Positions 33,809 to 42,179 of a stretch of 45,801 nt of DNA are shown piece after piece. A program made the position numbers and the translations under genes. This DNA is from DASYUM01 sp036001225 (lineage in GTDB: Bacteria > Methylomirabilota > Methylomirabilia > Rokubacteriales > DASRDR01). Position 1 is the first letter of the stretch; each line of letters begins with the position of its first letter. The stretch is taken from the NCBI GenBank assembly GCA_036001225.1, contig DASYUM010000046.1, positions 1-45,801 on the forward strand, given 5' to 3'. Below the pieces are notes generated by a model. That model was given only the letters and a program-made list of their open reading frames with translations, did not search any database and was not told the origin of the DNA.

Positions 33809-34236
33809 TTTTTCAGTTCCTCGGCTAGCACCGTCAACACGGTGCGGAGTTGATCCCTGGTCTCGCAATATCTGGAGGCGGTTTGTTCGCTCACAGGATC
33901 ATCGACGTCCTTCTCTAGCCATCGCATCTTCCTGGACGCCTCGGGAAACGAGTCGACCAAGTCCGCGCCCAGCTCGCGAGTCATCGGAACTATGTAGGTC
34001 GCCCACTCAACGAGTTCCTTAGTGATTCTTTTAGGTGTGTGGTGGGATATGTCGATTCCAATGTCCTTCATCACCGCGACCGCATGAGGATTCACCCTGC
34101 CGCCCGGAGATAGCCCGGCCGTACGCACCTCAGCCTCGACGTCCCTACGTTGGAGGAGTTCATCCAGCAGCCCACCTGCCATGGGACTGCGGCAGGTGTT
34201 ACCAGCGCACACCAGCAACACTCGGATGTCGCTCAT
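33805..34236 (-). CDS. Low-molecular-weight protein phosphatase / arsenate-reductase-like
   Basis: 143 residues. The P-loop is C10-x5-R16 (LLVCAGNTCRSPMA) and the general acid is D113 in DVDDP, so catalysis should be intact. These enzymes dephosphorylate tyrosine or arginine, or related ones reduce arsenate. Base composition and codon use differ from the neighbours (more A/T at third positions, for example atattgcgagaccagggatca read on this strand). Both ends overlap the adjacent genes by four bases, so it is coupled in the middle of the hcr-box operon where no such gene is expected. Confidence 0.9.
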   Translation of the reverse strand: MSDIRVLLVCAGNTCRSPMAGGLLDELLQRRDVEAEVRTAGLSPGGRVNPHAVAVMKDIGIDISHHTPKRITKELVEWATYIVPMTRELGADLVDSFPEASRKMRWLEKDVDDPVSEQTASRYCETRDQLRTVLTVLAEELKK

Positions 34237-34613
34237 TTTCGGACCGACGAGGCCCTTCGCATCCCAACAAGCATCGGGAGGATTGCGTTGGGTGCGGTTA
34301 GCGCGATCTTGAGTGCTTGGTCATGGTCAGCCTTCTTTGCCTCACGTCCTTCCATTCCCCCGTGAGCTGCGCCGCAGCGGCCCGGACAGTCCCCAAGGGT
34401 ACGTCCGAGCTCGGATTCGACAGTTTTGCAGAGCTCCACAACCGCGCCGTCCCAGCTGGCACTCGGGTTGTCAAGCGCAAGTAACGCGTACCGCGCATAT
34501 TCGTCCAAGAACCCCTGCGTCGCGCCTGCAAAGTCGGTCAGAGCCAGACCAACCGGCGATAGGAGGTTGAGCAGGTATGCCTGCCTTCGCCGGGCTCTTT
34601 CGCCGATTGTCAT
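34233..34613 (-). CDS. Hypothetical protein in hcr-box operon
   Basis: 126 residues from ATG 34613, which overlaps the hcrB stop (ATGA); its own stop overlaps the phosphatase start (ATGA). Helical-looking sequence: RRRQAYLLNLLSPVGLALTDF, FLDEYARYALLAL, SWDGAVVELCKTVESELG. Then GDCPGRCGAAHGG with a C-x3-C pair, and a C-terminal DHDQALKIALTAPNAILPML. I do not recognise a family. It shares the AT-richer composition of the phosphatase, suggesting they were acquired together. It may be a remnant of a longer protein, as the N-terminus is abrupt. Confidence 0.7.
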   Translation of the reverse strand: MTIGERARRRQAYLLNLLSPVGLALTDFAGATQGFLDEYARYALLALDNPSASWDGAVVELCKTVESELGRTLGDCPGRCGAAHGGMEGREAKKADHDQALKIALTAPNAILPMLVGMRRASSVRK

Positions 34614-35668
34614 TCGTTGAACAAACCCGTCGCACTCTCCTCGATCAACCGCGCCGACATCCCCGGCGGCGCGACCCCGCCGATCGGGAGGCCGGCCAGC
34701 TCCCGCAGCGCCCGCGCCACGTAGACGCGCGTCATCTTCTTCCGATAGTGGTAGACCAGGTCGGTGTTGTCGAGCGGCTTCGACGGCTTCGCCGCCGCCG
34801 CGGCCGCCCGCTCGATCACCTCGGGCGTCAGGCGCTCGCCCACCAGCACCCGGGTGGCGTCGGGGGCCTCCCGCGGCGTGGAGGCGACGGCGCCGAGGAC
34901 CACCCGCGCCTCGCGACAGACGCCATCCGCCAGCCGCACCGCCGCCGCCACCCCCAGGACCGGGAAGTCGAACGCGCCCCGGCGGCGCAGCTTCCAGTAG
35001 GTCGCCCGCCAGCCGTCCACCGGCGGGAGCACGATCTCGGCCACGATCTCGTCGGATGCCTTGGCGAGATACTGGATGCCGTCGTCCTGGTAGAGCGCGG
35101 GGACCGGGATCCGCCGCTCGCCGCGCGGGCCCACCAGGGTCAGCTCGGCGCCGAGCGCCCACAGCACCGGCGCGGTGTCCGAGGACGAGACCGCCCAGCA
35201 GCGGGGACTGCCCGGCGCGACCAGGCAGATGTCGCCGTCCTTCTTCAGGCAGAACCCGATCGCCTTCCGCCACTCGAAGGACTGGTTGTAGTAGTTGCAG
35301 CGGGTGTCCACGCAGACGTTGCCGCCCAGCGTGCCCACGTTCCGCAGCTGCGGGGTGGAGACGACCCCGGCGGCGCGCGCCAGCGCCGGGTAGTGGGTGG
35401 CCACCTCCGGGTGCGCGGCGACGCGGGTCAGCGTGGCCCCGGCGCCGATCCGCATCCCCTCGCGGGCGCTGCCGGTAATCCCGGCCAAGTCACGGATGCC
35501 GCGGAGGCCGACCAGGACCTTCGGCTCGAACTGCCGGCGCTTCATGTTGGGATAGAGGTCGGTGCCGCCGGCCACGACCATCGCGTCGGGGCCGTGCTCG
35601 GCGAGGAGCCGCACCGCCTCCGCCACCCCGCGCGGCGCCAGGTAGGTGAACGGCGGCAACCGCATCAT
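34610..35668 (-). CDS. hcrB: 4-hydroxybenzoyl-CoA reductase beta subunit (FAD, [4Fe-4S])
   Basis: 352 residues of the CoxM/FAD-binding family (VVAGGTDLYPNMKRR, TLGGNVCVDTRCNYYNQ). It has the insertion special to HcrB: C124, C140, C148 and C157, with spacings 16-8-9, which match the [4Fe-4S] ligands of the Thauera enzyme as I recall them. Ordinary xanthine or CO dehydrogenase FAD subunits lack this loop. The subunit takes low-potential electrons and passes them to the molybdenum subunit for reductive removal of the para-hydroxyl. It overlaps hcrA by ATGA at one end and the 126-residue gene at the other. Confidence 0.93.
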   Translation of the reverse strand: MMRLPPFTYLAPRGVAEAVRLLAEHGPDAMVVAGGTDLYPNMKRRQFEPKVLVGLRGIRDLAGITGSAREGMRIGAGATLTRVAAHPEVATHYPALARAAGVVSTPQLRNVGTLGGNVCVDTRCNYYNQSFEWRKAIGFCLKKDGDICLVAPGSPRCWAVSSSDTAPVLWALGAELTLVGPRGERRIPVPALYQDDGIQYLAKASDEIVAEIVLPPVDGWRATYWKLRRRGAFDFPVLGVAAAVRLADGVCREARVVLGAVASTPREAPDATRVLVGERLTPEVIERAAAAAAKPSKPLDNTDLVYHYRKKMTRVYVARALRELAGLPIGGVAPPGMSARLIEESATGLFNE

Positions 35669-38088
35669 GGCCGCGGGGTCTCCCGGCCGTGCACGGCCGT
35701 CGCGGCCCGGCCTTCGGAGTCCACCCAGGGCGGCGGCACCCGGATCGGCTCGGGGAAGCGGACGTCGGGCAGTCGCTCGGGGCCGACGCGGGGCGGCCGG
35801 CCCTTCGCCTTCAGGTCGAGGGCCTTCAGGATCTTCTCGGGCGTGATCGGGATCTCGTCGATGCGGACCCCCACCGCGTCGTAGACCGCATTGGCGATGG
35901 CGGGGATGACCGGCAGCAGCGGGCCCTGGCCCGCTTCCTTGGCCCCGAACGGCCCCTCGGCATCGTGAGTCTGGACGAGGATGGTCGTGATCTCGGGGGT
36001 CTCCAGCGTGGTCGGGCTCTTGTACTCCAGCATCGAGGGGATCTTGTGCACCCCGTGGCGGAAGACCTGCTCCTCCATGAGCGCTTCACCGAGTCCCATG
36101 TAGACCGAGCCCTCGACCTGCCCCTCGACGAGTAGCGGGTTGATCGCGGTGCCACCGTCGTGGGCGATCCAGATCCGGTCGATGCGGATCTCGGCCGTGT
36201 CGGGGTCCACCTCCAGCTCGACCACGCAGGCCGAGTACGAGTAGGCCGGCGTCGGTCCCACGCCCGCGCCCTTGAACTTGGCCGCCCGCTTCGGCGGCGT
36301 GTAGGAGCCGGCGGCGACCAGCGTGCCGTAGGCGGCCTCGGCGAGCCGGGCGGCCTCGTCGAAGGCGAGGCCCTTGGCGGGATCGGTCCCGACGAAGATC
36401 CGGCGGTCGCGCGCCTCCAGGTCGGCCGGTGAGACCTCGAGCTTCTTGGCGGCGGCGTCGAGGAGGAGACCGCGCAGCTTCTCGGCGGCCTCCTTGGCCG
36501 CGTTGCCGGTCATGAGAGTGACCCGGGAGGAGTAGGAGCCGAGATCCACCGGGGTGAGGTCGGTGTCGGCGGTGACGACCCGGATGTCCTCGGGCCGGAT
36601 CCCGAGCACCTCGGCCACGACGTAGGCGAGGACCGAGTCCGAGCCCTGGCCGATGTCGATCGAGCCGCAGAAGGCAGCCACGCCGCCGCCGCGGTCGATC
36701 TTCACGACGACACCCGAGTGGGGCATGTCGTTCCAGTAGATGGGCAGTCCCGCCCCCGAGATATAGGACGACGCCGCCAGGCCGACGCCGCGGCCGGACG
36801 GCAGCTTCCCGAACTTCTCTCGCCAGCCCGAGGCCTCGACGACCCGGTCGAGGCATTCCCGCAGCCCCGAGGTCGTGATCGTGAGGTGATTCACGGTCTT
36901 GGTGTGCTCGTCCACCGCGTGGCGGCGCCGCATCTCGGCCGGATCGAGCCCGAGCTGCTCGGCGATCTTGTCCAGGTGGACCTCCAGCGCGAAGCGGGGC
37001 TGGGGGGTGCCGTGGCCGCGCTTGGGGCCGCAGGGCGGTTTGTTGGTGAACACGCGACAGCCCTCGAACTTGTAGCGGGGCACCTTGTAGGTCACGGTCT
37101 GGAGGGCGCCGGTGTAGAAGGTCGAGGCCACGCCATAGGAGCCGTAGGCGCCGCCATCCAGATACGAGCGGAACTGGATGGCCAGGATCGCCCCGTCCCG
37201 CCGCACGCCCGACTTGATCCACATGAGGACCGGGTGGCGGCCGCGGTGAGCGTAGAAGACCTCCTCGCGGGTGAGCGTGGTCTTGACCGGGCGACCAGTG
37301 AGCTGGGCCAGCCGGCAGACCACCATCTCGTGGCTGAAGGGATCGGACTTGCCACCGAAGCCGCCGCCGTTCGGCGTCGCGATGACACGGATGTCGCGCA
37401 GAGGGAGCTGGAGGACCTTGCCGAGGGCACGGTGGACGTAGTGAGGCGTCTGGGTCGAGGACCAGAGCGTCAGCTTCCCGTCCAGCGTCGACTGGGCGAC
37501 CGCCGCGTGCTGCTCCATCGGCAGGTGGGTGTTCCCCTCGAAGAAGAAGACGTCCTCGCGGACGAGGTCGGCCTCCCGGAAGCCTTCCTCGACGTCGCCG
37601 AACTCCAGCGAGACCAGCTTGTGGATGTTGTGGCCATCGCCGTATTCCTGGATGCGGTGGCTGCCGGCCTTCAGGGCCTGGTCGATCGACATCAGGGGCG
37701 GAAGCGTCTCGTACTCGACCTCGATCAGGTGCATCGCCTGCTCGGCCGTCTCCTCGTCCACCGCGGCGACCGCCGCCACCGGGTCGCCCACGTAGCGGAC
37801 CTTCTCGACGCAGAGCGGCTCTTCGTCCTGGCTCACCGGCATGATGCCGAACTTCACCGGCGGGAAGTCGCGGCCGGTGATGACCGCGTAGACGCCGGGG
37901 AGGGCTTCGGCCTGGCTGGTGTCGATACGCTTGATCAGGGCGTGCGGGTGCTGGGCGCGGAGGATCTTCGCGTAGGTCATGCGCGGGAGGGTCAGGTCGT
38001 CGGCGAACTTCGTCTCGCCGGTGACCTTCGCCCACGCGTCGACCTTGGGCAGCGGCTTGCCGACGACGGAGAGCTTGCCGTCACTCAT
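35665..38088 (-). CDS. hcrA: 4-hydroxybenzoyl-CoA reductase alpha subunit (Mo cofactor)
   Basis: 807 residues from ATG 38088, overlapping the hcrC stop (ATGA); the longer open frame upstream lies inside hcrC. Xanthine-oxidase-family large subunit: VDAWAKVTGETKFADDL, YVGDPVAAVAAVDEETAEQA, TPNGGGFGGKSDPFSHEMVVC, FCGSIDIGQGSDSVLAYVVAEVLG (split), and EGPFGAKEAGQGPLLPVIPAIANAVYDAVG at the C-terminus with the essential Glu. Assigned to HCR rather than CO or xanthine dehydrogenase because of the partner hcrB insertion and the box genes. It reduces 4-hydroxybenzoyl-CoA to benzoyl-CoA. Confidence 0.92.
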   Translation of the reverse strand: MSDGKLSVVGKPLPKVDAWAKVTGETKFADDLTLPRMTYAKILRAQHPHALIKRIDTSQAEALPGVYAVITGRDFPPVKFGIMPVSQDEEPLCVEKVRYVGDPVAAVAAVDEETAEQAMHLIEVEYETLPPLMSIDQALKAGSHRIQEYGDGHNIHKLVSLEFGDVEEGFREADLVREDVFFFEGNTHLPMEQHAAVAQSTLDGKLTLWSSTQTPHYVHRALGKVLQLPLRDIRVIATPNGGGFGGKSDPFSHEMVVCRLAQLTGRPVKTTLTREEVFYAHRGRHPVLMWIKSGVRRDGAILAIQFRSYLDGGAYGSYGVASTFYTGALQTVTYKVPRYKFEGCRVFTNKPPCGPKRGHGTPQPRFALEVHLDKIAEQLGLDPAEMRRRHAVDEHTKTVNHLTITTSGLRECLDRVVEASGWREKFGKLPSGRGVGLAASSYISGAGLPIYWNDMPHSGVVVKIDRGGGVAAFCGSIDIGQGSDSVLAYVVAEVLGIRPEDIRVVTADTDLTPVDLGSYSSRVTLMTGNAAKEAAEKLRGLLLDAAAKKLEVSPADLEARDRRIFVGTDPAKGLAFDEAARLAEAAYGTLVAAGSYTPPKRAAKFKGAGVGPTPAYSYSACVVELEVDPDTAEIRIDRIWIAHDGGTAINPLLVEGQVEGSVYMGLGEALMEEQVFRHGVHKIPSMLEYKSPTTLETPEITTILVQTHDAEGPFGAKEAGQGPLLPVIPAIANAVYDAVGVRIDEIPITPEKILKALDLKAKGRPPRVGPERLPDVRFPEPIRVPPPWVDSEGRAATAVHGRETPRP

Positions 38089-38564
38089 CGGCGGGCCTTG
38101 GCCATGCGCCCCGCCGCGAGTTCCACGGCATCCAGGATCTTCGTGTAACCCGTGCAGCGGCAGAGGTTGCCGGCCAGCGCGGCCCGGATCGCGTCCCGGC
38201 TCGGGCGCGGCTCGCCGTCGAGGAGCGCCTTGGCGGTGAGCAGGATGCCCGGCGTGCAGTAGCCGCACTGAGCGGCGCCCAGCTCGGCGAAGGCCTGCTG
38301 GAGGGGGTGGAGGCCGCTCGCCTCGGCCATCCCCTCCACGGTGAGGATCTCGGCGTCCTGGTATTCGACCGGCAGCGCCAGGCACGAGAGAACGGGTTCC
38401 CCATCCACCAGGACCGTGCAGGTCCCGCACTCGCCCAGTTCGCAACCGTGCTTGGTGCCGGTCAGCCCGAGGTCCTCGCGCAGCACCTCGAGCAGGGTCT
38501 TGTGGACCGGCACCGCCAACTCGTGGCGCTCGCCGTTCACGGTCAAGGCGAGAAGGGTCCGCAT
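38085..38564 (-). CDS. hcrC: 4-hydroxybenzoyl-CoA reductase gamma subunit (2x[2Fe-2S])
   Basis: 159 residues. Plant-type cluster C41, C46, C49, C61 (HGCELGECGTCTVLVDG, SCLAL). Second cluster C100, C103, C135, C137 (QCGYCTPGILLT, NLCRCTGY). First gene of the operon; GGAG lies 8 bases before ATG 38564, and a promoter with a perfect TTGACA is about 75 bases upstream. Confidence 0.94.
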   Translation of the reverse strand: MRTLLALTVNGERHELAVPVHKTLLEVLREDLGLTGTKHGCELGECGTCTVLVDGEPVLSCLALPVEYQDAEILTVEGMAEASGLHPLQQAFAELGAAQCGYCTPGILLTAKALLDGEPRPSRDAIRAALAGNLCRCTGYTKILDAVELAAGRMAKARR

Positions 38565-38605
38565 TCCGCACGCTCCGGGTCCTGGGATTCAGGCTCGATG
38601 AACTA

Positions 38606-38642
38606 CAGTTAATGAATACTAAACTGAAGACGGCGCTGTCAA
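38606..38642 (-). promoter_or_regulatory. Promoter and dyad operator of the hcr-box operon
   Basis: On the minus strand a perfect TTGACA (38642-38637) is followed by AT-rich DNA in which TATTCA (18-base spacer) or TAGTAT (15-base spacer) can serve as -10. The imperfect 21-base dyad CAGTT-N11-AACTG (38626-38606) overlaps the -10. This AT-rich island is unusual for the region. It would suit a repressor such as the XRE-cupin protein encoded at the operon end (inference). Confidence 0.5.
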
Positions 38643-38812
38643 TGCCCTACCGAATCACGCTCGGACCTCGCAGCCGGCCGACTTTCACGGCCGCCAATGA
38701 CCTTCCAGGTGATTGATTTCTCAGCGAGCCGCGCCCACGATGGCGCAGGAGGAGGGTCAGCGGCGGGGCGTGCCTGGAGAACCGCGGATGAACGCGGTTT
38801 CGACGCCGGGTT

Positions 38813-39892
38813 CTAGATGTGACCCCGGTGAGCGAGGTATTCCGCCACCAGCATGGCGCCCTTGGCCGCCCCCATCTTGGTGTTGTGGCTGACCAGCACG
38901 TACTTGATCCCGTTCGGCAGGGCCTGATCGACGCGCACGCGCCCCACGGAGGTCAGCATGCCATCTTCCCGGTCCCGATCCAGGCGGGGCTGGGGCCGGA
39001 AGGGGTCTTCGCTCACGTCGATCAGGGCCGCCGGACAGGACGGCAGCTTCAAGGCGACGAAATCCTTCCCGTGCGCGCGCAGGACCCTCTTCACGTCGTC
39101 CACGCTCGCCGCCCGCTCCAGCGACACGTAAACGGCCTCGCTGTGCGCTTCCAGCACGGGCACTCGGGTGCAGGTGGCCGACACGCGAAACGGCGCCGGT
39201 TCCACTGCCTCGCCGGCGACCGTCCCCAGGATCTTTCGGGTCTCGGTCTCGACCTTCTCCTCCTCCTTGGGGATGTAGGGGACGATGTTGTCCACGATGT
39301 CGAGCGCCAGCACGCCGGGCGACCTCCCCGCGCCGGAGCAGGCCTGCATGGAGGTCACGATCACGTGCTGGATGCCGAAGGCCTGGTAGAGGGGTTTGAG
39401 GGTCATGGCCAGCCCGGTGGTGGTGCAGTTGGGGACCGGCGTCACGAAACCGTTCCAGCCCCGGTTCCGCTTCTGCACGGGGATGAGCTCGTCGTGGTCG
39501 AGGTTCACCCCCGGGATGAAGATGGGAACGTCCGGTTCATATCGGAAGGCCGAGGCGGTCGAGACCACGGGCGTGGTCTTGGCGTAGAGGGGCTCCAACT
39601 GCCGGGCGGCGTCCGACTCGACGGCCGAAAACACCAGGTCCACCACGGTGGCGTCGAGTTTGGAGGCCTCCTGCACCCGGATGTTGGCGAAGGCCGGGTC
39701 CAGAGGCTCCTGGCAATACCAGCGGAACGCCCCGTTGGCGTCCGTGATGGCGTCTCGATACACCTTGCCCGCCGACCGCTCGGAGGCGGCCAGGGCCGTC
39801 ACCTCGAACCACGGATGGTTGGACAGGGAGGCCAGGAACTGCTGACCTGCGACCCCCGTCGCGCCGATCACGGCGACTTTCGCCTTGGCCAT
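38813..39892 (-). CDS. asd: Aspartate-semialdehyde dehydrogenase
   Basis: 359 residues from ATG 39892. NADP-binding VAVIGATGVAGQQFLASL (residues 6-23), active-site C156 in TPVPNCTTTGLAMTLKP, the histidine region further on, and MQACSGAGRSPG. It belongs to the longer archaeal/fungal-type branch judging from length and the PNCTTT motif. Catalyses reduction of aspartyl phosphate to the semialdehyde for Lys/Met/Thr synthesis. It is transcribed divergently from the 2-hydroxyacid dehydrogenase with 41 bases between the starts. The preceding ~220 bases (38643-38812, outside the hcr promoter) show no gene. Confidence 0.94.
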   Translation of the reverse strand: MAKAKVAVIGATGVAGQQFLASLSNHPWFEVTALAASERSAGKVYRDAITDANGAFRWYCQEPLDPAFANIRVQEASKLDATVVDLVFSAVESDAARQLEPLYAKTTPVVSTASAFRYEPDVPIFIPGVNLDHDELIPVQKRNRGWNGFVTPVPNCTTTGLAMTLKPLYQAFGIQHVIVTSMQACSGAGRSPGVLALDIVDNIVPYIPKEEEKVETETRKILGTVAGEAVEPAPFRVSATCTRVPVLEAHSEAVYVSLERAASVDDVKRVLRAHGKDFVALKLPSCPAALIDVSEDPFRPQPRLDRDREDGMLTSVGRVRVDQALPNGIKYVLVSHNTKMGAAKGAMLVAEYLAHRGHI

Positions 39893-39933
39893 GTCGTTCC
39901 TCGTCAAAAAGACGAGAAAGGATAACACATTTC

Positions 39934-40914
39934 ATGCTCCGGATTGCCTTCGCCGGGACCTTCTCGGCCAGCCTCGAACCGCGGGTGCGGGTCCACCTGG
40001 CATTGCCCTGCGACGTCATCCGGGCCGACGAGGTCGAGATCGTGTCGCGCCTGCCCGAGCTCGACGTGCTCGTCACGATGGCGTTCAGCCGTGCGATGGG
40101 AGCAGCGGCCAGACGACTGAAGCTCGTCCAGGTGCCCGGCGCCGGCCTGGACCGGATCGACCGATCCGCCATTCCGGACGGCACCCGGCTGGCCAATGCC
40201 TACGGCCACGAGACCGGTATCGCCGAGTACGTGCTGGGCGCGATGCTGACGCTGACCCGCGGCTTCGCGCGGCTCGACGCCGCCCTCCGGCGTGGAACCT
40301 GGGAGAGCCAGTGGGCGGTCGGCGCGCCGCCGCCGGCGCCGTGGCCGGAGCTGGCGGGAAAGACGCTCGGCATCCTCGGCTACGGGCGGATCGGCCAATG
40401 CGTGGGCCGACGCGCCCGAGCGTTCGACATGACGGTCCTGGCCACCCGGCGCGATGCGACGCAGCCCGACCCCCCTGGCCTCGCCGTCCTCCGCGGGCCC
40501 GAGGCCCTCGCCGACGTTCTCGCCCGCGCCGACTACCTCGTGATCACGCTGCCGCTGACGTCCCAGACCCGCGGCCTCCTCGGCGAGCGCGAGCTCCGGT
40601 CGATGAAGCCGACCGCGGTCCTCATCAACGTGGCTCGCGCCGAGATCGTCGACGAGGAGGCGCTCTATCGGGCGCTGGCCCAGAGGATGATCGCCGGCGC
40701 GGCCCTCGACGTCTGGTATCGGTATCCAACCGGCCCCGGCCCCGCCTTTCCGGCGGGCCATGCCTTCCACGAGCTGCCCAACGTGCTCATGACGCCGCAC
40801 GTGTCCGGCTGGACCGAAGGAATGATGGAGGCGCGGGCGAAGCTCATCGCGGAGAACATCCACCGGACCGCGCGGGGTGAGCCCCCGGTGAATCTGATTT
40901 CGTCACCGGAATAG
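39934..40914 (+). CDS. 2-hydroxyacid dehydrogenase-like protein lacking the catalytic Glu motif
   Basis: 326 residues. NAD-binding LGILGYGRIGQCVGRRARAF, catalytic-Arg segment INVARAEIVDEEALYRAL, and His in LMTPHVSGWTEGMMEARA. The usual DVFxxEP is replaced by DVWYRYPTGPGP, so the Glu of the Arg-Glu-His triad is a Tyr. It may be a subfamily with altered chemistry. The other D-2-hydroxyacid dehydrogenase in this window (975-1994) keeps all three. Its substrate is unknown. Confidence 0.88.
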   Translation: MLRIAFAGTFSASLEPRVRVHLALPCDVIRADEVEIVSRLPELDVLVTMAFSRAMGAAARRLKLVQVPGAGLDRIDRSAIPDGTRLANAYGHETGIAEYVLGAMLTLTRGFARLDAALRRGTWESQWAVGAPPPAPWPELAGKTLGILGYGRIGQCVGRRARAFDMTVLATRRDATQPDPPGLAVLRGPEALADVLARADYLVITLPLTSQTRGLLGERELRSMKPTAVLINVARAEIVDEEALYRALAQRMIAGAALDVWYRYPTGPGPAFPAGHAFHELPNVLMTPHVSGWTEGMMEARAKLIAENIHRTARGEPPVNLISSPE

Positions 40915-40930
40915 GCGGCGGCGTCCTTCC

Positions 40931-42055
40931 CTAGTCTCGGAAGGTGGGCATGACCTTGGTGGCGAACAGCTCGAGGTTGCACATGGCGTGCTGGTGGGGA
41001 AGCCACCCGTGGCCGTAGTCGATGACGAGGTATTCGAGGCCGCAGACGTCCCTGAGCTCGTGGATCTTTTCGGCTACCTCGTCCGGGCTACCCACGAGCA
41101 AGTGGCGCTTGGCGAGGAAGTCCCAGTCGAGCTGCATGTCCGGGCGCACCTCCTCGCCGGGATTCATGAACGCCTGTAAGCCCCGGAAGGGGTTGTTCTA
41201 GGTGAAGATCGACATGATGCCGGTTTCGGCGATGCGCCGGGCCTCCTCCATCGTCGTGGCGACGTAGGTGTGCCGCATCACCGCCTGGTCTTCCCCCAAG
41301 CGAAACGGTCGAGCTTCCCGTCGGGACCGGACATCGGCGTAGAGCTTGAACCGCTCCCGTAGTCGAAGGGGCGGCGGCTGCCAGTAGCAGGCCTTCAGCC
41401 CGAGCTCGGCGGCCGTGCTGACGGAACTGTCGGTAGACACCGGCATTCACAGGGGCGGGTGCGGCTTCTGATACGGCTTCGGCGTCACGTTCAACTTCAC
41501 GACCCGGTCGCCGTCCTGCCAGGTGGGGTCGGAGGGAAACTTGGGATGCGCGAAGACCGTGGTCGGAGCCGGAAAAGTGTAGTTGGGCCCCTGGTGAGCG
41601 AAGAACTCTTCGGTCCAGGCCTTCCTGACGATCTCGACCGTCTCCCGGAACAGTGCCCGATTCTCCTCCGCCTTCCGAGGATCGGCGTGGGGATGGAACT
41701 GCGGACCTTCGTAGGGCCAGATCCCCCGACCGAAGCCGACTTCGGTCCGGCCTTTGGTGAGGTTGTCCAGGACCGCGATGTCTTCCGCTAATCGGATTGG
41801 ATGCCACCAGACCGCGATATTGGCCAGCTGACCGATCCGGATGCGCGTGGTGCGCGCGGCCAGGTCCGCCCCGACGAGAATGGCGTTCGGGTTGTTACCC
41901 ATTCCGTACGGCCCGAAATGGTGTTCACCGAGCCAGACCGTCTCGAAGCCCATCTCGTCGGCGAGCGTCGTTTGCTCGCGGAGTGTATCCAGCAGCCGAT
42001 CGTGGGGAAGTCGGTGGTCGGGGTCGATCAGCGTGCTCATGGTGGCGAAGCGCAT
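40931..42055 (-). pseudogene. LLM-class flavin-dependent oxidoreductase with two nonsense codons
   Basis: A single reading frame of 374 codons encodes a luciferase-like monooxygenase (MGFETVWLGEHHFGPYG, GFGRGIWPYEGPQFHP near the N-terminus; LLVGSPDEVAEKIHEL at the end). It is broken by TGA at codon 203 (41447-41449) and TAG at codon 286 (41198-41200). In both places Trp fits the context (PPL-W-MPVST, FT-W-NNPF), so TGG became TGA and TAG, both G-to-A on the coding strand. No indels are needed. Probably inactive, unless these are sequencing errors. Confidence 0.85.
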
Positions 42056-42115
42056 GTTCCGTACCCTGTATCGATGCAGTAGCGTCGGCCGGCCTGTCCG
42101 CCGTCACGAAGGCGC

Positions 42116-42179
42116 GCCGGCGTCGGGATCCCCGGGTCAGCCGGCGTCGGGATCCCCGGGTCAGCCGGCGTCGGTCTCC
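42116..42179. repeat. 24-bp tandem repeat at the 3' end of the CBS gene
   Basis: Units of 24 bp begin at 42116, 42140 and 42164 (the third diverges after 11-12 bases). The unit holds GGATCCCCGGG. The CBS gene stop TGA (42161-42163) lies at the junction of units two and three, and the same TGA recurs at 42137-42139, so the duplication is downstream of the coding sequence. Confidence 0.85.

Noticed and set aside
33805..34236. Arsenic-resistance operon
   Set aside because: The phosphatase resembles arsenate reductases in fold only; no arsR, arsB or acr3 gene is next to it.
41198..41200. TAG in the LLM gene as pyrrolysine
   Set aside because: Context FT-x-NNPF fits Trp, and TGG to TAG is one transition. 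Nothing else suggests pyrrolysine use.
41447..41449. TGA in the LLM gene as a fourth selenocysteine codon
   Set aside because: The protein context (PPL-x-MPVST) calls for Trp or another aromatic residue, no redox cysteine is expected, a second stop (TAG) lies downstream, and I see no SECIS-like hairpin.
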